A DNA stretch of 42,603 nt. Source: Desulforadius tongensis (lineage in GTDB: Bacteria > Bacillota > Desulfotomaculia > Desulfotomaculales > Desulfohalotomaculaceae). Position numbers and translations under genes: made by a program. How positions within the stretch are numbered: the stretch's first letter is position 1; each line of letters starts with the position of its first letter. Shown here piece after piece: positions 25,945-34,300 of the stretch. Where the stretch lies: NCBI RefSeq assembly GCF_016907915.1, contig NZ_JAFBCW010000024.1, positions 1 to 42,603 on the forward strand. Direction: 5' to 3'. The notes under the pieces were generated by a model. The model did no database searches. It had not been told where the DNA came from and saw only the letters and a list, made by a program, of their open reading frames with translations.

Positions 25945-27966
25945 TTAATTATTTGCTGCCAAATCCACTTTAATGGCCACATGAGTCTTAAAGATTTGTT
26001 CAGCATTTTCAGCGGTAACACCGGTAATAATTTCATCATCTACTCTTATTGAAACTCCCTGATCGCATTTTTCCAGGCAGAAGGTCCCGCTTAAGTGCAC
26101 GTAGCCCTCCAGTCCCAGCTGTTTGATTAACTCAGCAAACTTATTCATTATATCGTAGGAACCGCGCAGATAACAGCCGGTACCCACGCACACTGATACA
26201 TGCACAGAATCACCCTTTTCAGAAGTATTTATATCAATCGGCTTACCACTGATTCTTCTGCGTGGTGTATAGCTTGTATGCAAATCATGATGGGTACCGC
26301 TGGAAGCAGGCCCGCCAAACCACTCCTCCAGCACTTTATTTACATATACGTTGTCCTGGGCTTTATGCACCTGCTGTACCGCATCCAGATTGTAAATTTC
26401 TTTAATCCGGCGGATTCTGGCCGCTGTATCGTTAACATCCGGCTGCCCGCCGCCGCCAACACAGCCACCGGGACAGCTCATTACTTCTACCATATGATAA
26501 AACGCTTCACCGTTTTTAATACGCTGGATTAATTTTTCAGCGTTAGCTAAACCGTTAACCACAGCAATTTTAATGGTATTACCGTCAACCTCTACCTCCG
26601 CTTCTTTTATTCCTTTAATGCCGCGCACCGGGTAAAAGTCTACCCGGCCAACCCCTTCTCCACCGGTGTAACCGGCAACAAAGCGCACCACTGATTCGGC
26701 CACACCACCGGAGGCACCAAAAATCAAAGCGCCGCCGGAACCCATACCCAGCGGATTGTCGTAACCCACCGGGTCCAGTTCATCAAATATAATGCCTGCC
26801 TCTTTAATCATCTGTGCCAATTCCACGGTGGTTAGTACAACATCCACATCGGGATTTCCTTCAGTGGTAAATTCCGGCCGCCTGGCTTCAAACTTCTTGG
26901 CGGTACAGGGCATTATGGATATACACACAACATCGCCGGCTTCTTTTCCGATTCTTTTAGCGTAATGCTTTTTAACCATGGAACCAAACATCTGCTGGGG
27001 AGAACGGCAGCTGGATACATTCTCCAGCAGATCGGCATGGTTTTGTTCACAGTACTTAATCCAGGCCGGGCAGCATGATGTGAACAGGGGCAGCTTACCG
27101 CCGTTTTGTAAGCGGTTCATAAATTCCATGGACTCTTCAATGGTGGTCATATCGGCGGAGAACAGTGTATCAAATACTTTATCTACCCCCATCTTTTTCA
27201 GCGCTGCCACCATTTTACCTGTTACATCACCGGAGCTAAGGCCAAATTCTTCCCCCAGCGCCACCCTTACCGCCGGGGCAATTTGCACCACCACAGTTTT
27301 ATCAGGATTATAAATTGCCTCCCAGGCCTTATCAACTTCAGATTTTACTGTCAGTGCGCCGGTGGGACAAACAGCAACACACTGGCCGCAGTTTACGCAG
27401 GCCACCTCAGATAATTTTTTATCAAAGGCAGTGGTAACTTCCGTTTTGCTGCCCCGGTGGGCAAAATCCCAAACCCCTATGCCCTGAATTTCTTTACACA
27501 TCCGCACACAGTCACCGCAAAGAATGCATTTGTTGGGGTCTTTTACAATGCTGTCTGCAGATTCATCTATCGGCAGCTGTACATCACGGCTTCCAAAACG
27601 CACCCTGGTGATGCCGAATTGTTTAGCCAGTTTCTGTAATTTACAAGCAGTACTCTTGCTGCAGGTGGGACATTCCCGGTCATGATTTGCCAGCAGCAGC
27701 TCTATAATCATCCGGCGCAGCCGTCTTACCCGCTCGGTATTGGTGCGGATAACCATGCCGTCGATGGGAACGGTGGAACATGAAGCCACCAGCCCCATTT
27801 TTTCCACCTCCACCATACACAGGCGGCAGGCACCGTAAACACTTAACTCCGAATGGTAACAAAAGGTAGGTATTTCAATACCGATCCTACGCGCTAACTC
27901 TAAAATGTTTTTTGCACCGTTTATTTCTATAACCTGACCGTCTATGGTCACTTTGCCCGTACTCAT
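25945..27966 (-). CDS. hydA: NADH-linked [FeFe] hydrogenase catalytic subunit HydA
   Basis: The catalytic subunit of a trimeric, probably electron-bifurcating hydrogenase. Domains in order: [2Fe-2S] (Cys36, 47, 50, 63); His95-Cys99-Cys102-Cys108 [4Fe-4S]; two [4Fe-4S] clusters (Cys147/150/153/157 and Cys190/193/196/200); H-domain with FTSCCPAW (Cys298 proton relay, Cys299 ligand), IMPCTAKK (Cys354) and SCPGGCVGGGGQP (Cys498, Cys502); and a C-terminal thioredoxin-like [2Fe-2S] domain (CVGTGC and CLEKC, Cys593-634). All catalytic residues are intact. 673 residues. It follows hydB in the operon. Bifurcation with NADH and ferredoxin is inferred from the subunit set. Confidence 0.96.
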   Translation of the reverse strand: MSTGKVTIDGQVIEINGAKNILELARRIGIEIPTFCYHSELSVYGACRLCMVEVEKMGLVASCSTVPIDGMVIRTNTERVRRLRRMIIELLLANHDRECPTCSKSTACKLQKLAKQFGITRVRFGSRDVQLPIDESADSIVKDPNKCILCGDCVRMCKEIQGIGVWDFAHRGSKTEVTTAFDKKLSEVACVNCGQCVAVCPTGALTVKSEVDKAWEAIYNPDKTVVVQIAPAVRVALGEEFGLSSGDVTGKMVAALKKMGVDKVFDTLFSADMTTIEESMEFMNRLQNGGKLPLFTSCCPAWIKYCEQNHADLLENVSSCRSPQQMFGSMVKKHYAKRIGKEAGDVVCISIMPCTAKKFEARRPEFTTEGNPDVDVVLTTVELAQMIKEAGIIFDELDPVGYDNPLGMGSGGALIFGASGGVAESVVRFVAGYTGGEGVGRVDFYPVRGIKGIKEAEVEVDGNTIKIAVVNGLANAEKLIQRIKNGEAFYHMVEVMSCPGGCVGGGGQPDVNDTAARIRRIKEIYNLDAVQQVHKAQDNVYVNKVLEEWFGGPASSGTHHDLHTSYTPRRRISGKPIDINTSEKGDSVHVSVCVGTGCYLRGSYDIMNKFAELIKQLGLEGYVHLSGTFCLEKCDQGVSIRVDDEIITGVTAENAEQIFKTHVAIKVDLAANN

Positions 27967-28004
27967 TTTTTCACACTCCTTATTACTCTGTTAAATTGAA
28001 GACA

Positions 28005-29885
28005 TCATGCTCTGTAAATGGCGCCAAATTTACATTTATCCATACAGGTCCCGCACTTTGCACACTTGGAGGTATCAATGCTGTGCGGCTGTTTCTTTGC
28101 ACCGGAAATGGCTCCCACCGGGCAAACCCGTGCACAAAGCCCGCAGCCCTTACATTTTTCCGCATCAATGAAGTAATTCTGTAAGTCTTTACAAGCTCCG
28201 GCGGGACACTTCTTATCCCTTACATGAGCTTCATACTCATCTCTGAAGTAACGGAGTGTGGTTAAAACCGGATTCGGTGCCGTTTTACCCAAACCACACA
28301 GCGAACCATCCTGTACGATATATGCCAGCTCTTCCAGCAATGCCAGGTCTTCTTCCGTGGCCTGTCCTTTGGTAATGGCGGTGAGAATTTCCAGCATCCG
28401 CTTGGTTCCCTCACGGCAGGGAACGCACTTACCACAGGATTCACTTTGTACAAACCCCATAAAAAACTTGGCCACTTCCACCATACAAGTATCCTTACCC
28501 ATCACAACCAGACCACCGGATCCAATCATGGCACCGACTTTTTTCAGTTCATCGTAATCCAATTTCAGATCCAGGTGTTCTTTGGTTAAACAGCCACCGG
28601 ATGGGCCGCCGATTTGCACCGCTTTAAATTCCTTGCCGCCGGTTAAACCGCCGCCAATGTCAAAAACTATTTCCCTAAGCGTCATACCCATGGGTATTTC
28701 AACCAAACCGGTATGGGCAACTTGACCGGCAAGGGCAAAGGTTTTCGTGCCGGGACTGCCGGGGGTGCCAAAATCGCGGAACCACTTACCGCCTTTTAAC
28801 AGAATAGAGGGCAGGTTGGCCAAAGTTTCTACGTTGTTAATAATAGTGGGGCAGCCCCACAAGCCCTTGTTAGCTGGGAAAGGCGGCCTGGGGCGGGGCA
28901 TACCGCGCTGACCCTCGATGGATGCAATAAGGGCAGTTTCTTCACCGCATACAAAAGCACCGGCACCTTCTTTAATATTTATTTTGAATGAAAATCCCGA
29001 ACCAAGGATGTTTTCACCTAACAAACCAATCTCTTCAGCATCTGCTATGGCTTTTTTCAACCGTTTTACTGCCAGCGGGTATTCCGCCCTTACATATATG
29101 TAACCCTCATCAGCGCCGATGGCATAACCGGCAATCATCATACCTTCCAGCACCCGGTGGGGGTCACCTTCCATTACGCTGCGATCCATAAAGGCACCGG
29201 GATCTCCTTCGTCACCGTTACAGATAATATATTTCTTATCGCCCTGGGCCGCTGCTGCAAACTGCCATTTGCGACCGGTGGGGAAACCGCCGCCGCCGCG
29301 ACCGCGCAGACCGGAATCTAAAACTTCATTAATAACTTCTTCTGGTTTCATTTCCAGAAGAATTTTAGCAATAGCCTGGTAACCGTCGTGAGCTATATAA
29401 TCATAGATGTCATCGGGATTAATTCTACCGCAGTGTTCCAATGCCACCCTGGTTTGCTTTCGGTAAAAGGGTACTTCATCCTGGGTTTTGGCCACTTCCC
29501 CGGTTACAGGGTACTTGTACAGCAGTCTTTCAACTAACTGGCCATTCATTATATGCTGGTCTACTATGTCATCCACATCGGACTCTTTTACATGGTGGTA
29601 AAATACTCCCTCCGGCTCAATGCGCACCAGCGGGCCCATTTGACAAAAGCCGTGACAACCGCTGATGTTTACTGCACAGGGCTCATCTTCTTTTTCTTCC
29701 ATCAGCTGTACTTTAATATTTAAACCTTTTTCCTGCAGTTTTTTCTTTATTTTTTCATATACTTTTAATGAACCGCTGGCCACACACCCCGTACCAGCAC
29801 AAATTAAAATGCGCATTTTCTCTTTTCTCAACGCATCTTTGGTTTCTTTTTGCAATTGAATTAAATCTTCACGAGATTTAAGCAT
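28005..29885 (-). CDS. hydB: NADH-linked [FeFe] hydrogenase subunit HydB (NuoF-like)
   Basis: The NAD(H)- and FMN-binding subunit of the trimeric hydrogenase. The N-terminal thioredoxin-like [2Fe-2S] domain has CAGTGCVASGS and SGCHGFC. The NuoF core follows with RGRGGGGFPTGRKW and CNGDEGDPGAFMDRS, then the [4Fe-4S] motif ESCGKCVPCREGTKR. Two C-terminal ferredoxin clusters (CKGCGLCARVCPVGAI and CAKCGTCMDKC) complete it. 626 residues, full length. ATG follows AAGGAGG. Its layout matches HydB of electron-bifurcating enzymes such as those of Thermotoga and Moorella. Confidence 0.96.
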   Translation of the reverse strand: MLKSREDLIQLQKETKDALRKEKMRILICAGTGCVASGSLKVYEKIKKKLQEKGLNIKVQLMEEKEDEPCAVNISGCHGFCQMGPLVRIEPEGVFYHHVKESDVDDIVDQHIMNGQLVERLLYKYPVTGEVAKTQDEVPFYRKQTRVALEHCGRINPDDIYDYIAHDGYQAIAKILLEMKPEEVINEVLDSGLRGRGGGGFPTGRKWQFAAAAQGDKKYIICNGDEGDPGAFMDRSVMEGDPHRVLEGMMIAGYAIGADEGYIYVRAEYPLAVKRLKKAIADAEEIGLLGENILGSGFSFKINIKEGAGAFVCGEETALIASIEGQRGMPRPRPPFPANKGLWGCPTIINNVETLANLPSILLKGGKWFRDFGTPGSPGTKTFALAGQVAHTGLVEIPMGMTLREIVFDIGGGLTGGKEFKAVQIGGPSGGCLTKEHLDLKLDYDELKKVGAMIGSGGLVVMGKDTCMVEVAKFFMGFVQSESCGKCVPCREGTKRMLEILTAITKGQATEEDLALLEELAYIVQDGSLCGLGKTAPNPVLTTLRYFRDEYEAHVRDKKCPAGACKDLQNYFIDAEKCKGCGLCARVCPVGAISGAKKQPHSIDTSKCAKCGTCMDKCKFGAIYRA

Positions 29886-29921
29886 GTCACTGCCTCCTTG
29901 TACTAAAAGCCTTCACAAATT

Positions 29922-30407
29922 CTATGCTTCTGACGCTCTAAGCCTATTAACAACTTCTAAAATTCCTTCCGGGGTCATCTGTCCATATACTTCAGTTTCA
30001 TTTACTGTTACTACCGGAGCTAAACCACAGGCCCCCAAGCAGGACACTCTTTCTACGGTAAACTGCAGATCTTCAGTAGTTGACTGGCTGTCATCCAATT
30101 TTAATTCTTTTTTTACAGCAAAGTTAATCGGTTCAGATCCCCGCACGTGACAGGCTGTGCCGTCACAGATTCTTATTACATATTTACCCTTGGGAATAAG
30201 TGAAAACTGAGCATAAAAAGTAGCTACCCCAAATACCGCTGCCGGAGGAAGTTTCATGGCCGTTGCAATATAGGTAAGTACCTCTTCTGGAAGATAGCGG
30301 TATTCTCCCTGTACTTCCTGCAGGATAGGAATAAGATGCGAAGCCTTTCCCTCGTGCTTGTCAATAATTTGCTGAAGTTTTTGAAATTTTCTTTGCGGCG
30401 ATTCCAT
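29922..30407 (-). CDS. hydC: NADH-linked [FeFe] hydrogenase subunit HydC (NuoE-like)
   Basis: The small [2Fe-2S] subunit that partners HydB. It has the NuoE helical N-terminus (IPILQEVQGEYRYLPEEV), GVATFYAQFSLIPKGKY, and the four ligands in ICDGTACHVRGS and SCLGACGLAPVV. 161 residues, a normal size. The start ATG follows AAGGGGG. It is the first structural gene of the hydrogenase operon, 44 nt after the XRE-cupin regulator gene. Confidence 0.96.
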   Translation of the reverse strand: MESPQRKFQKLQQIIDKHEGKASHLIPILQEVQGEYRYLPEEVLTYIATAMKLPPAAVFGVATFYAQFSLIPKGKYVIRICDGTACHVRGSEPINFAVKKELKLDDSQSTTEDLQFTVERVSCLGACGLAPVVTVNETEVYGQMTPEGILEVVNRLRASEA

Positions 30408-30451
30408 AAAAAAGCCCCCTTAAATTATGTATTACTTAATATTTAGGCAAC

Positions 30452-31003
30452 TTATATTCCAGGTGGACTAACCACCCATAAACCGATAACTTTTTCCTGA
30501 CCAATATTTTTAAAACCGGTGGGATTGTCGAAAATAAAATAGGCTGCATCGCCTTCTTCTACAACATATTTTGTGTTTTTTACGGTTACTTCTACCTTGC
30601 CTTGAAAAACATATATAAAATCCTCATGGGATCCGGAAAATAAAGAAAGATCCGTTTTTTCTTCTCCCACTTCCAGCTCAAAAACCAACGGCTGCATTTT
30701 TTTATTCCTGGTTCCTAAAAAAGCAAGCATTTCCAGCTTGACCTTTTCATTGTTCGAGGCTAAACGCTTACGGTTATTTTTCCTTACTATCACCCACTCT
30801 TCGGGAAGTTCTTCCTCAATCAGCAGACTGATATTGGTATTTAGCGCACCGGCTATGCTTTTTAACGTGGAAAAGGACGGCGAAACTTTATTTTGTTCCA
30901 ATTGATAAATAAAACTGGCTGTTACACCCACCTGCCGGGCCAACTGCCTCACACTTAAATTGTTATTTAAACGCAGCTGTTTAATTCTTTCTCCCAGTGA
31001 CAT
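30452..31003 (-). CDS. XRE-family regulator with cupin domain
   Basis: A 183-residue transcription factor. The N-terminal HTH is LGERIKQLRLNNNLSVRQLA, then VGVTASFIYQLEQNKVSPS. The C-terminal cupin domain is at about 110-180 (GSHEDFIYVFQGKVEVTV, EEGDAAYFIFDNPTGFKN). Such proteins sense a small molecule in the cupin and bind DNA as dimers. The start is ATG 31003, with AGGGGGCG spaced correctly; an upstream ATG in frame lacks a site. It is the first gene of the hydrogenase operon and probably regulates it and itself. The ligand is unknown. Confidence 0.9.
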   Translation of the reverse strand: MSLGERIKQLRLNNNLSVRQLARQVGVTASFIYQLEQNKVSPSFSTLKSIAGALNTNISLLIEEELPEEWVIVRKNNRKRLASNNEKVKLEMLAFLGTRNKKMQPLVFELEVGEEKTDLSLFSGSHEDFIYVFQGKVEVTVKNTKYVVEEGDAAYFIFDNPTGFKNIGQEKVIGLWVVSPPGI

Positions 31004-31054
31004 TGTCGCCCCCTGTTTCACGCTTTAGAAAAATCTGAATATTTGTTGTTTTTT

Positions 31055-31084
31055 ATTATATTCTGTATACTTTACAAGTGTCAA
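31055..31084 (-). promoter_or_regulatory. Sigma-A promoter of the hydrogenase operon
   Basis: The minus strand reads a perfect TTGACA (31079-31084), an 18-nt spacer and a perfect TATAAT (31055-31060). The spacer contains the palindrome GTATAC, which a repressor could use. It is followed by the XRE-cupin gene. Confidence 0.8.
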
Positions 31085-31189
31085 GTAATTCTTTATATTT
31101 TAAATTTATTGTTATTTTAGGTTAATTAATAATATAAATCAGTCAATTAGACGACATTTATCCCATTAAATACCAAATTTTTTACCGGT

Positions 31190-31690
31190 TTATTTTTCCA
31201 AATTCAATTTGCCAATCAGCTTGACAAAGGCTAGTAATACCAGGGCCAGTATAATTCCAGCACAATCAACCCCAACGTCAAACCATCTACCTGCCCTGCC
31301 CGGCACAAAACTCTGGTGCATTTCATCCACAACAGCCAGCATCAAAGTAAGCAGTCCCGATATAACCAGGGCGGCACAAAATCTCTTTAAGTAGCTGCTT
31401 ACCAAAAAAAATACAGTCATTGTAGACACAGCAAATACCAAAACATGAGCGGCCTTCCGCACAATGAATTCAAGCCGGTTGGGATGCTGCTGCAGTTCCA
31501 GGTACAGCGGCTTTAATTTTTCCATGTATTCCATTTGATTTAACAATTCCCTGACATTTATACTCCGGGCAATTAAAAAATGATCCAGCTTCTTTAATAC
31601 CGAAATTACCAACAAGTTAGGCTGGGCTGACAGGTGCCACAGCGAGCAAACAACAAAGCCCAACATTACCCAGGCTGTTATTTTCTTCAC
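31190..31690 (-). CDS. VanZ-family membrane protein
   Basis: A 166-residue integral membrane protein. An N-terminal hydrophobic segment (about 5-25) is followed by a soluble stretch and then three hydrophobic segments. The family pattern is clear: FIVRKAAHVLVFAVS, then VVDEMHQSFVPGRAGRWFDV and VDCAGI. VanZ proteins are linked to low-level teicoplanin resistance, but most members have no defined role. The start is GTG 31690 after AAGGGG. It is divergent from the VanW gene. Confidence 0.88.
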   Translation of the reverse strand: MKKITAWVMLGFVVCSLWHLSAQPNLLVISVLKKLDHFLIARSINVRELLNQMEYMEKLKPLYLELQQHPNRLEFIVRKAAHVLVFAVSTMTVFFLVSSYLKRFCAALVISGLLTLMLAVVDEMHQSFVPGRAGRWFDVGVDCAGIILALVLLAFVKLIGKLNLEK

Positions 31691-31795
31691 TTAAAATCCC
31701 CTTAATTTGCTTTGCTAATAGTTCGTTTCCCCTTCGGATCTTTATTTCCAGAATACCCCTTTTTTTCTCCAGGAATACTTTTTACTTATTTTTCA

Positions 31796-31824
31796 TTAAT
31801 TTACTTTATTTGGTATGATATAAT
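31796..31824 (+). promoter_or_regulatory. Extended -10 promoter of the VanW gene
   Basis: TGATATAAT gives a TGN-extended -10 with a perfect TATAAT (31819-31824). The -35 (TTAATT) is weak. It lies about 30 nt before the VanW start codon. Confidence 0.5.
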
Positions 31825-31855
31825 GTTCTTACCATTTAGTTAGGAGGTGGTAATT

Positions 31856-32704
31856 ATGAGCAAACCATTCCCCCGCCCTAAACACCGTTCCAAAACCCGG
31901 CTGCTGGTGGGCCGGGCTTACTTTAGTCTGCGCCGGTATATTTCCTGGTATCTTTCTAAAACTAAATATGCCCAGACAATAGAAAATTCTCCTCTACCAT
32001 ACGTTATATTTAAACATCAAACCCCTTTAATACGCCGGCTGCAGAATGTGGATATGTATCTTCAGTACAATAAAATAAAAAACTTAAAGCTGGCCACCGC
32101 CCGAATTAACGGACTGATAATCAAACCAGGGGAAACTTTTTCCTTTTGGAAGTTAATTGGCAAACCGACCAGAAAAAAGGGGTATGTTGAAGGCATGGTT
32201 TTACATAACGGTTCTTTTAAACCCGGCACCGGCGGCGGACTTTGCCAGCTGTCTAACCTGATATACTGGATGGCTTTACACTCCCCTTTAACAGTTACCG
32301 AAAGATGGAGGCACAGTTATGATGTTTTTCCGGACTGCAACCGCACCCAACCCTTCGGCAGCGGTGCCACCGTAGCCTACAATTACATAGACCTGCAAAT
32401 TCGCAATGACACAAAAACCAGCTACCAGTTAATAGTATATGTTGGTGATTCCCACCTCCACGGACAGTGGCGCTGCAAATATCCCTGCGATGTTAAATAC
32501 CGGGTATACGAAGTCAATCATCACATCACCCATGAATGGTGGGGCGGTTATATGCGTCATAACGTACTGCGGCGTAAGCTGCTGGATGTAAACGGTAATG
32601 AAATTTCTGATCAATTGGTAACAGAAAATCATGCCATTATGATGTATGATCCGTTATTATCATCTTCCCCAATAATTCCCCTTGCCGCCGCACAGCAGCG
32701 GTAA
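31856..32704 (+). CDS. VanW-family protein
   Basis: A 282-residue VanW-family protein. The core motifs are INGLIIKPGETFSFWKLIG, GTGGGLCQLSNLIYWMAL and ERWRHSYDVFP. The family occurs in vancomycin-resistance and sporulation clusters, but its biochemical role is unknown. The start is ATG 31856, with TTAGGAGG correctly spaced; a GTG 9 nt upstream overlaps that site. No clear signal peptide is seen. The next gene encodes an L,D-transpeptidase, which suggests a peptidoglycan role. Confidence 0.9.
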   Translation: MSKPFPRPKHRSKTRLLVGRAYFSLRRYISWYLSKTKYAQTIENSPLPYVIFKHQTPLIRRLQNVDMYLQYNKIKNLKLATARINGLIIKPGETFSFWKLIGKPTRKKGYVEGMVLHNGSFKPGTGGGLCQLSNLIYWMALHSPLTVTERWRHSYDVFPDCNRTQPFGSGATVAYNYIDLQIRNDTKTSYQLIVYVGDSHLHGQWRCKYPCDVKYRVYEVNHHITHEWWGGYMRHNVLRRKLLDVNGNEISDQLVTENHAIMMYDPLLSSSPIIPLAAAQQR

Positions 32705-32838
32705 AAATTGAACAGCAGGTGGACTTTTGCTTATTTATTAATTTATTAGTACATTCCCCTTTCTCACTTGAAGAAGCATTCTACAAATCATATAATGTAA
32801 CTGATTGTCTAATTAGCATGCCTTTTGGGGGAATGAAT

Positions 32839-33702
32839 TTGAAAAAGAAAATTTTTAGTTTTTCTGCGATAATAATTCTTTTAATCATTGCAGTATCATA
32901 TTTGCCTCAATCCCTTGAATCCACAGCACACCAAAGTAAACAAACACCGGAATGGGAGAACAAGAAAGTGGAAAAAAACACCGGTCAAGAAAACGGTACT
33001 GCTGAAACAAGTGATCCTTTAGCTCCGGAGAGAATCCTGGCCATGGTAAAACCATCCATAGTGGTGGCCACCATCACCAAAAGCACCAAAGTATATTCCA
33101 ATTACACCACCGGTCAAGTTTCCGGCCAGCTGGCAGAGGGTGATAAAGTAGAGGTTTTCAGGGACAGGGGATATCAATGGTATTATGTCAAAAATCTTAC
33201 CAACAATTTAACAGGCTGGATACCTGCAGAACCCATTTCCATCCCCGCTGACCCAGCCACAAATCAGAATAAAATGAACCAAAAAGAACTGGAGACTTTT
33301 GTTAATCTTAAAGGGTTTCAAAGTGATACCAATTATTTAGTTTGGGTTGATATTGATAGACAACTGGTCCATGTATTTACCGGTACCCTGGAAAACTGGA
33401 AACTGCAGAAATCAATGGACTGCGCCACTGGTAAAAACATCTCCCCTACTTTAAGAGGTTCATTTACCATCAAAGAAAGGGGTACATGGTTTTATTCCCC
33501 ACAATTCCAAAGCGGCGCCAAATATTGGGTACGATACAGCGGTGCCTACCTGTTCCACACCGTTGCTATGGATAAAAACCAACAGATTAAAGACCCCACT
33601 TTGGGTAAAAGAGCTTCCAACGGTTGTATAAGATTGGCGGTGGAAGATGCCAAGTGGTTTTACGATACCATCCCCAGGGGCACTAAAGTTTTTGTTAATT
33701 AA
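32839..33702 (+). CDS. L,D-transpeptidase with SH3-like domain
   Basis: A YkuD-type enzyme that makes 3-3 cross-links or attaches proteins in peptidoglycan. An N-terminal membrane anchor or signal (KKKIFSFSAIIILLIIAVSY) is followed by an SH3-like domain (VVATITKSTKVYSNYTTG, GWIPAEPIS). The C-terminal YkuD domain has LFHTVAMD and the catalytic Cys in RASNGCIRL. The usual SHGC is SNGC here, a variant at the second His. The start is taken as TTG 32839, 7 nt after GGGGG; ATG 32833 is too close to that site. About 287 residues. Confidence 0.87.
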   Translation: MKKKIFSFSAIIILLIIAVSYLPQSLESTAHQSKQTPEWENKKVEKNTGQENGTAETSDPLAPERILAMVKPSIVVATITKSTKVYSNYTTGQVSGQLAEGDKVEVFRDRGYQWYYVKNLTNNLTGWIPAEPISIPADPATNQNKMNQKELETFVNLKGFQSDTNYLVWVDIDRQLVHVFTGTLENWKLQKSMDCATGKNISPTLRGSFTIKERGTWFYSPQFQSGAKYWVRYSGAYLFHTVAMDKNQQIKDPTLGKRASNGCIRLAVEDAKWFYDTIPRGTKVFVN

Positions 33703-33785
33703 TTTAAAATCAGGCGTCTGTACAGATTAAAGCACTGTCCGGTGCTGCAGCCGCAGCAAATAAAGGAAGGCCCACCGGTAGAAAA

Positions 33786-33814
33786 AATAAAAAAGCCCCC
33801 GCAACCCGGAGGCC
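33786..33814 (-). terminator. Terminator of tRNA-Sec
   Basis: A GC-rich stem (about 33795-33800 with 33807-33813) is followed on the minus strand by TTTTTTATTTTTTC. It lies just after the tRNA-Sec gene. Confidence 0.8.
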
Positions 33815-33824
33815 TTGATATTCC

Positions 33825-33922
33825 TGGCGGGAGTGCGTGGGAATCGAACCCACCAGGGACGGGACCGCCGCCCCACGACTGGTTTTGAAGACCAGGGGCA
33901 CCACCAGGCACCATCCACTCCC
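33825..33922 (-). tRNA. selC: tRNA-Sec (anticodon TCA)
   Basis: The minus strand starts GGGAGTGGATGGTGCC and ends CACTCCCGCCA. The anticodon stem-loop CTGGTCTTCAAAACCAG gives TCA. The extended D arm and the very long GC-rich variable arm, for 98 nt in total, are hallmarks of selenocysteine tRNA. It reads UGA under SelB control. No selA, selB, selD or selenoprotein gene is in the window. Confidence 0.95.
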
Positions 33923-33973
33923 TTAATAATAATTTTGGAACCTGTGCAGTTGTACTATCCTTTGACGAATTTC

Positions 33974-34002
33974 ATTATACTTTTTATAAATGAACCCGTC
34001 AA
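33974..34002 (-). promoter_or_regulatory. Sigma-A promoter of tRNA-Sec
   Basis: The minus strand reads TTGACG (33997-34002), a 17-nt spacer and a perfect TATAAT (33974-33979), about 50 nt upstream of tRNA-Sec. Confidence 0.8.
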
Positions 34003-34054
34003 GGATAATTAAAAAAGATTTTCTGCCCGGGGATTAAATGTGCAGGACAGCCAA

Positions 34055-34102
34055 TAAATGGTACTTGCCAAGGCACATAGTTTGTGCTACGCTGTATACA
34101 GC
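34055..34102 (+). promoter_or_regulatory. Palindrome cluster in the glcT upstream region
   Basis: A perfect 12-bp palindrome GCTGTATACAGC (34091-34102) is preceded by GCACA-tagtt-TGTGC and TGCCAAGGCA. They lie where the promoter for the glcT leader should be. A weak candidate is TTGCCA with TACGCT at 17 nt. They may be operator sites. The rest of 34003-34131 shows nothing recognisable. Confidence 0.35.
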
Positions 34103-34131
34103 AAGCAGGTTAAAATTAAATATCTCAATGC

Positions 34132-34221
34132 ACTGGCGTGTTACGTAAACGGCATTAGCCAGTAGGCATAATTTTATTTGAAAATACAAAAAATAAAATT
34201 ATGCCTACTGGCTTTTGTTTT
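34132..34221 (+). promoter_or_regulatory. glcT leader attenuator: RAT-like antiterminator and terminator
   Basis: A perfect 22-bp stem (34158-34179 with 34191-34212) followed by TTTTGTTTT is a strong terminator upstream of glcT. Its first six bases, GCCAGT (34158-34163), can instead pair with ACTGGC (34132-34137) to form an alternative hairpin whose loop carries GTGTTACGTAAACGGCATTA. GTGTTAC also begins the RAT-like sequence before the PTS gene. The two folds exclude each other. This is the layout of BglG/GlcT-type antitermination, here possibly autoregulatory. Confidence 0.6.
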
Positions 34222-34300
34222 AGCAACATTTTTTCAACGCAAGTTTGATAGTTAAAGTTTCCAGAAAATATATAAAACTAAATATTTAGGAGGGAGATAT

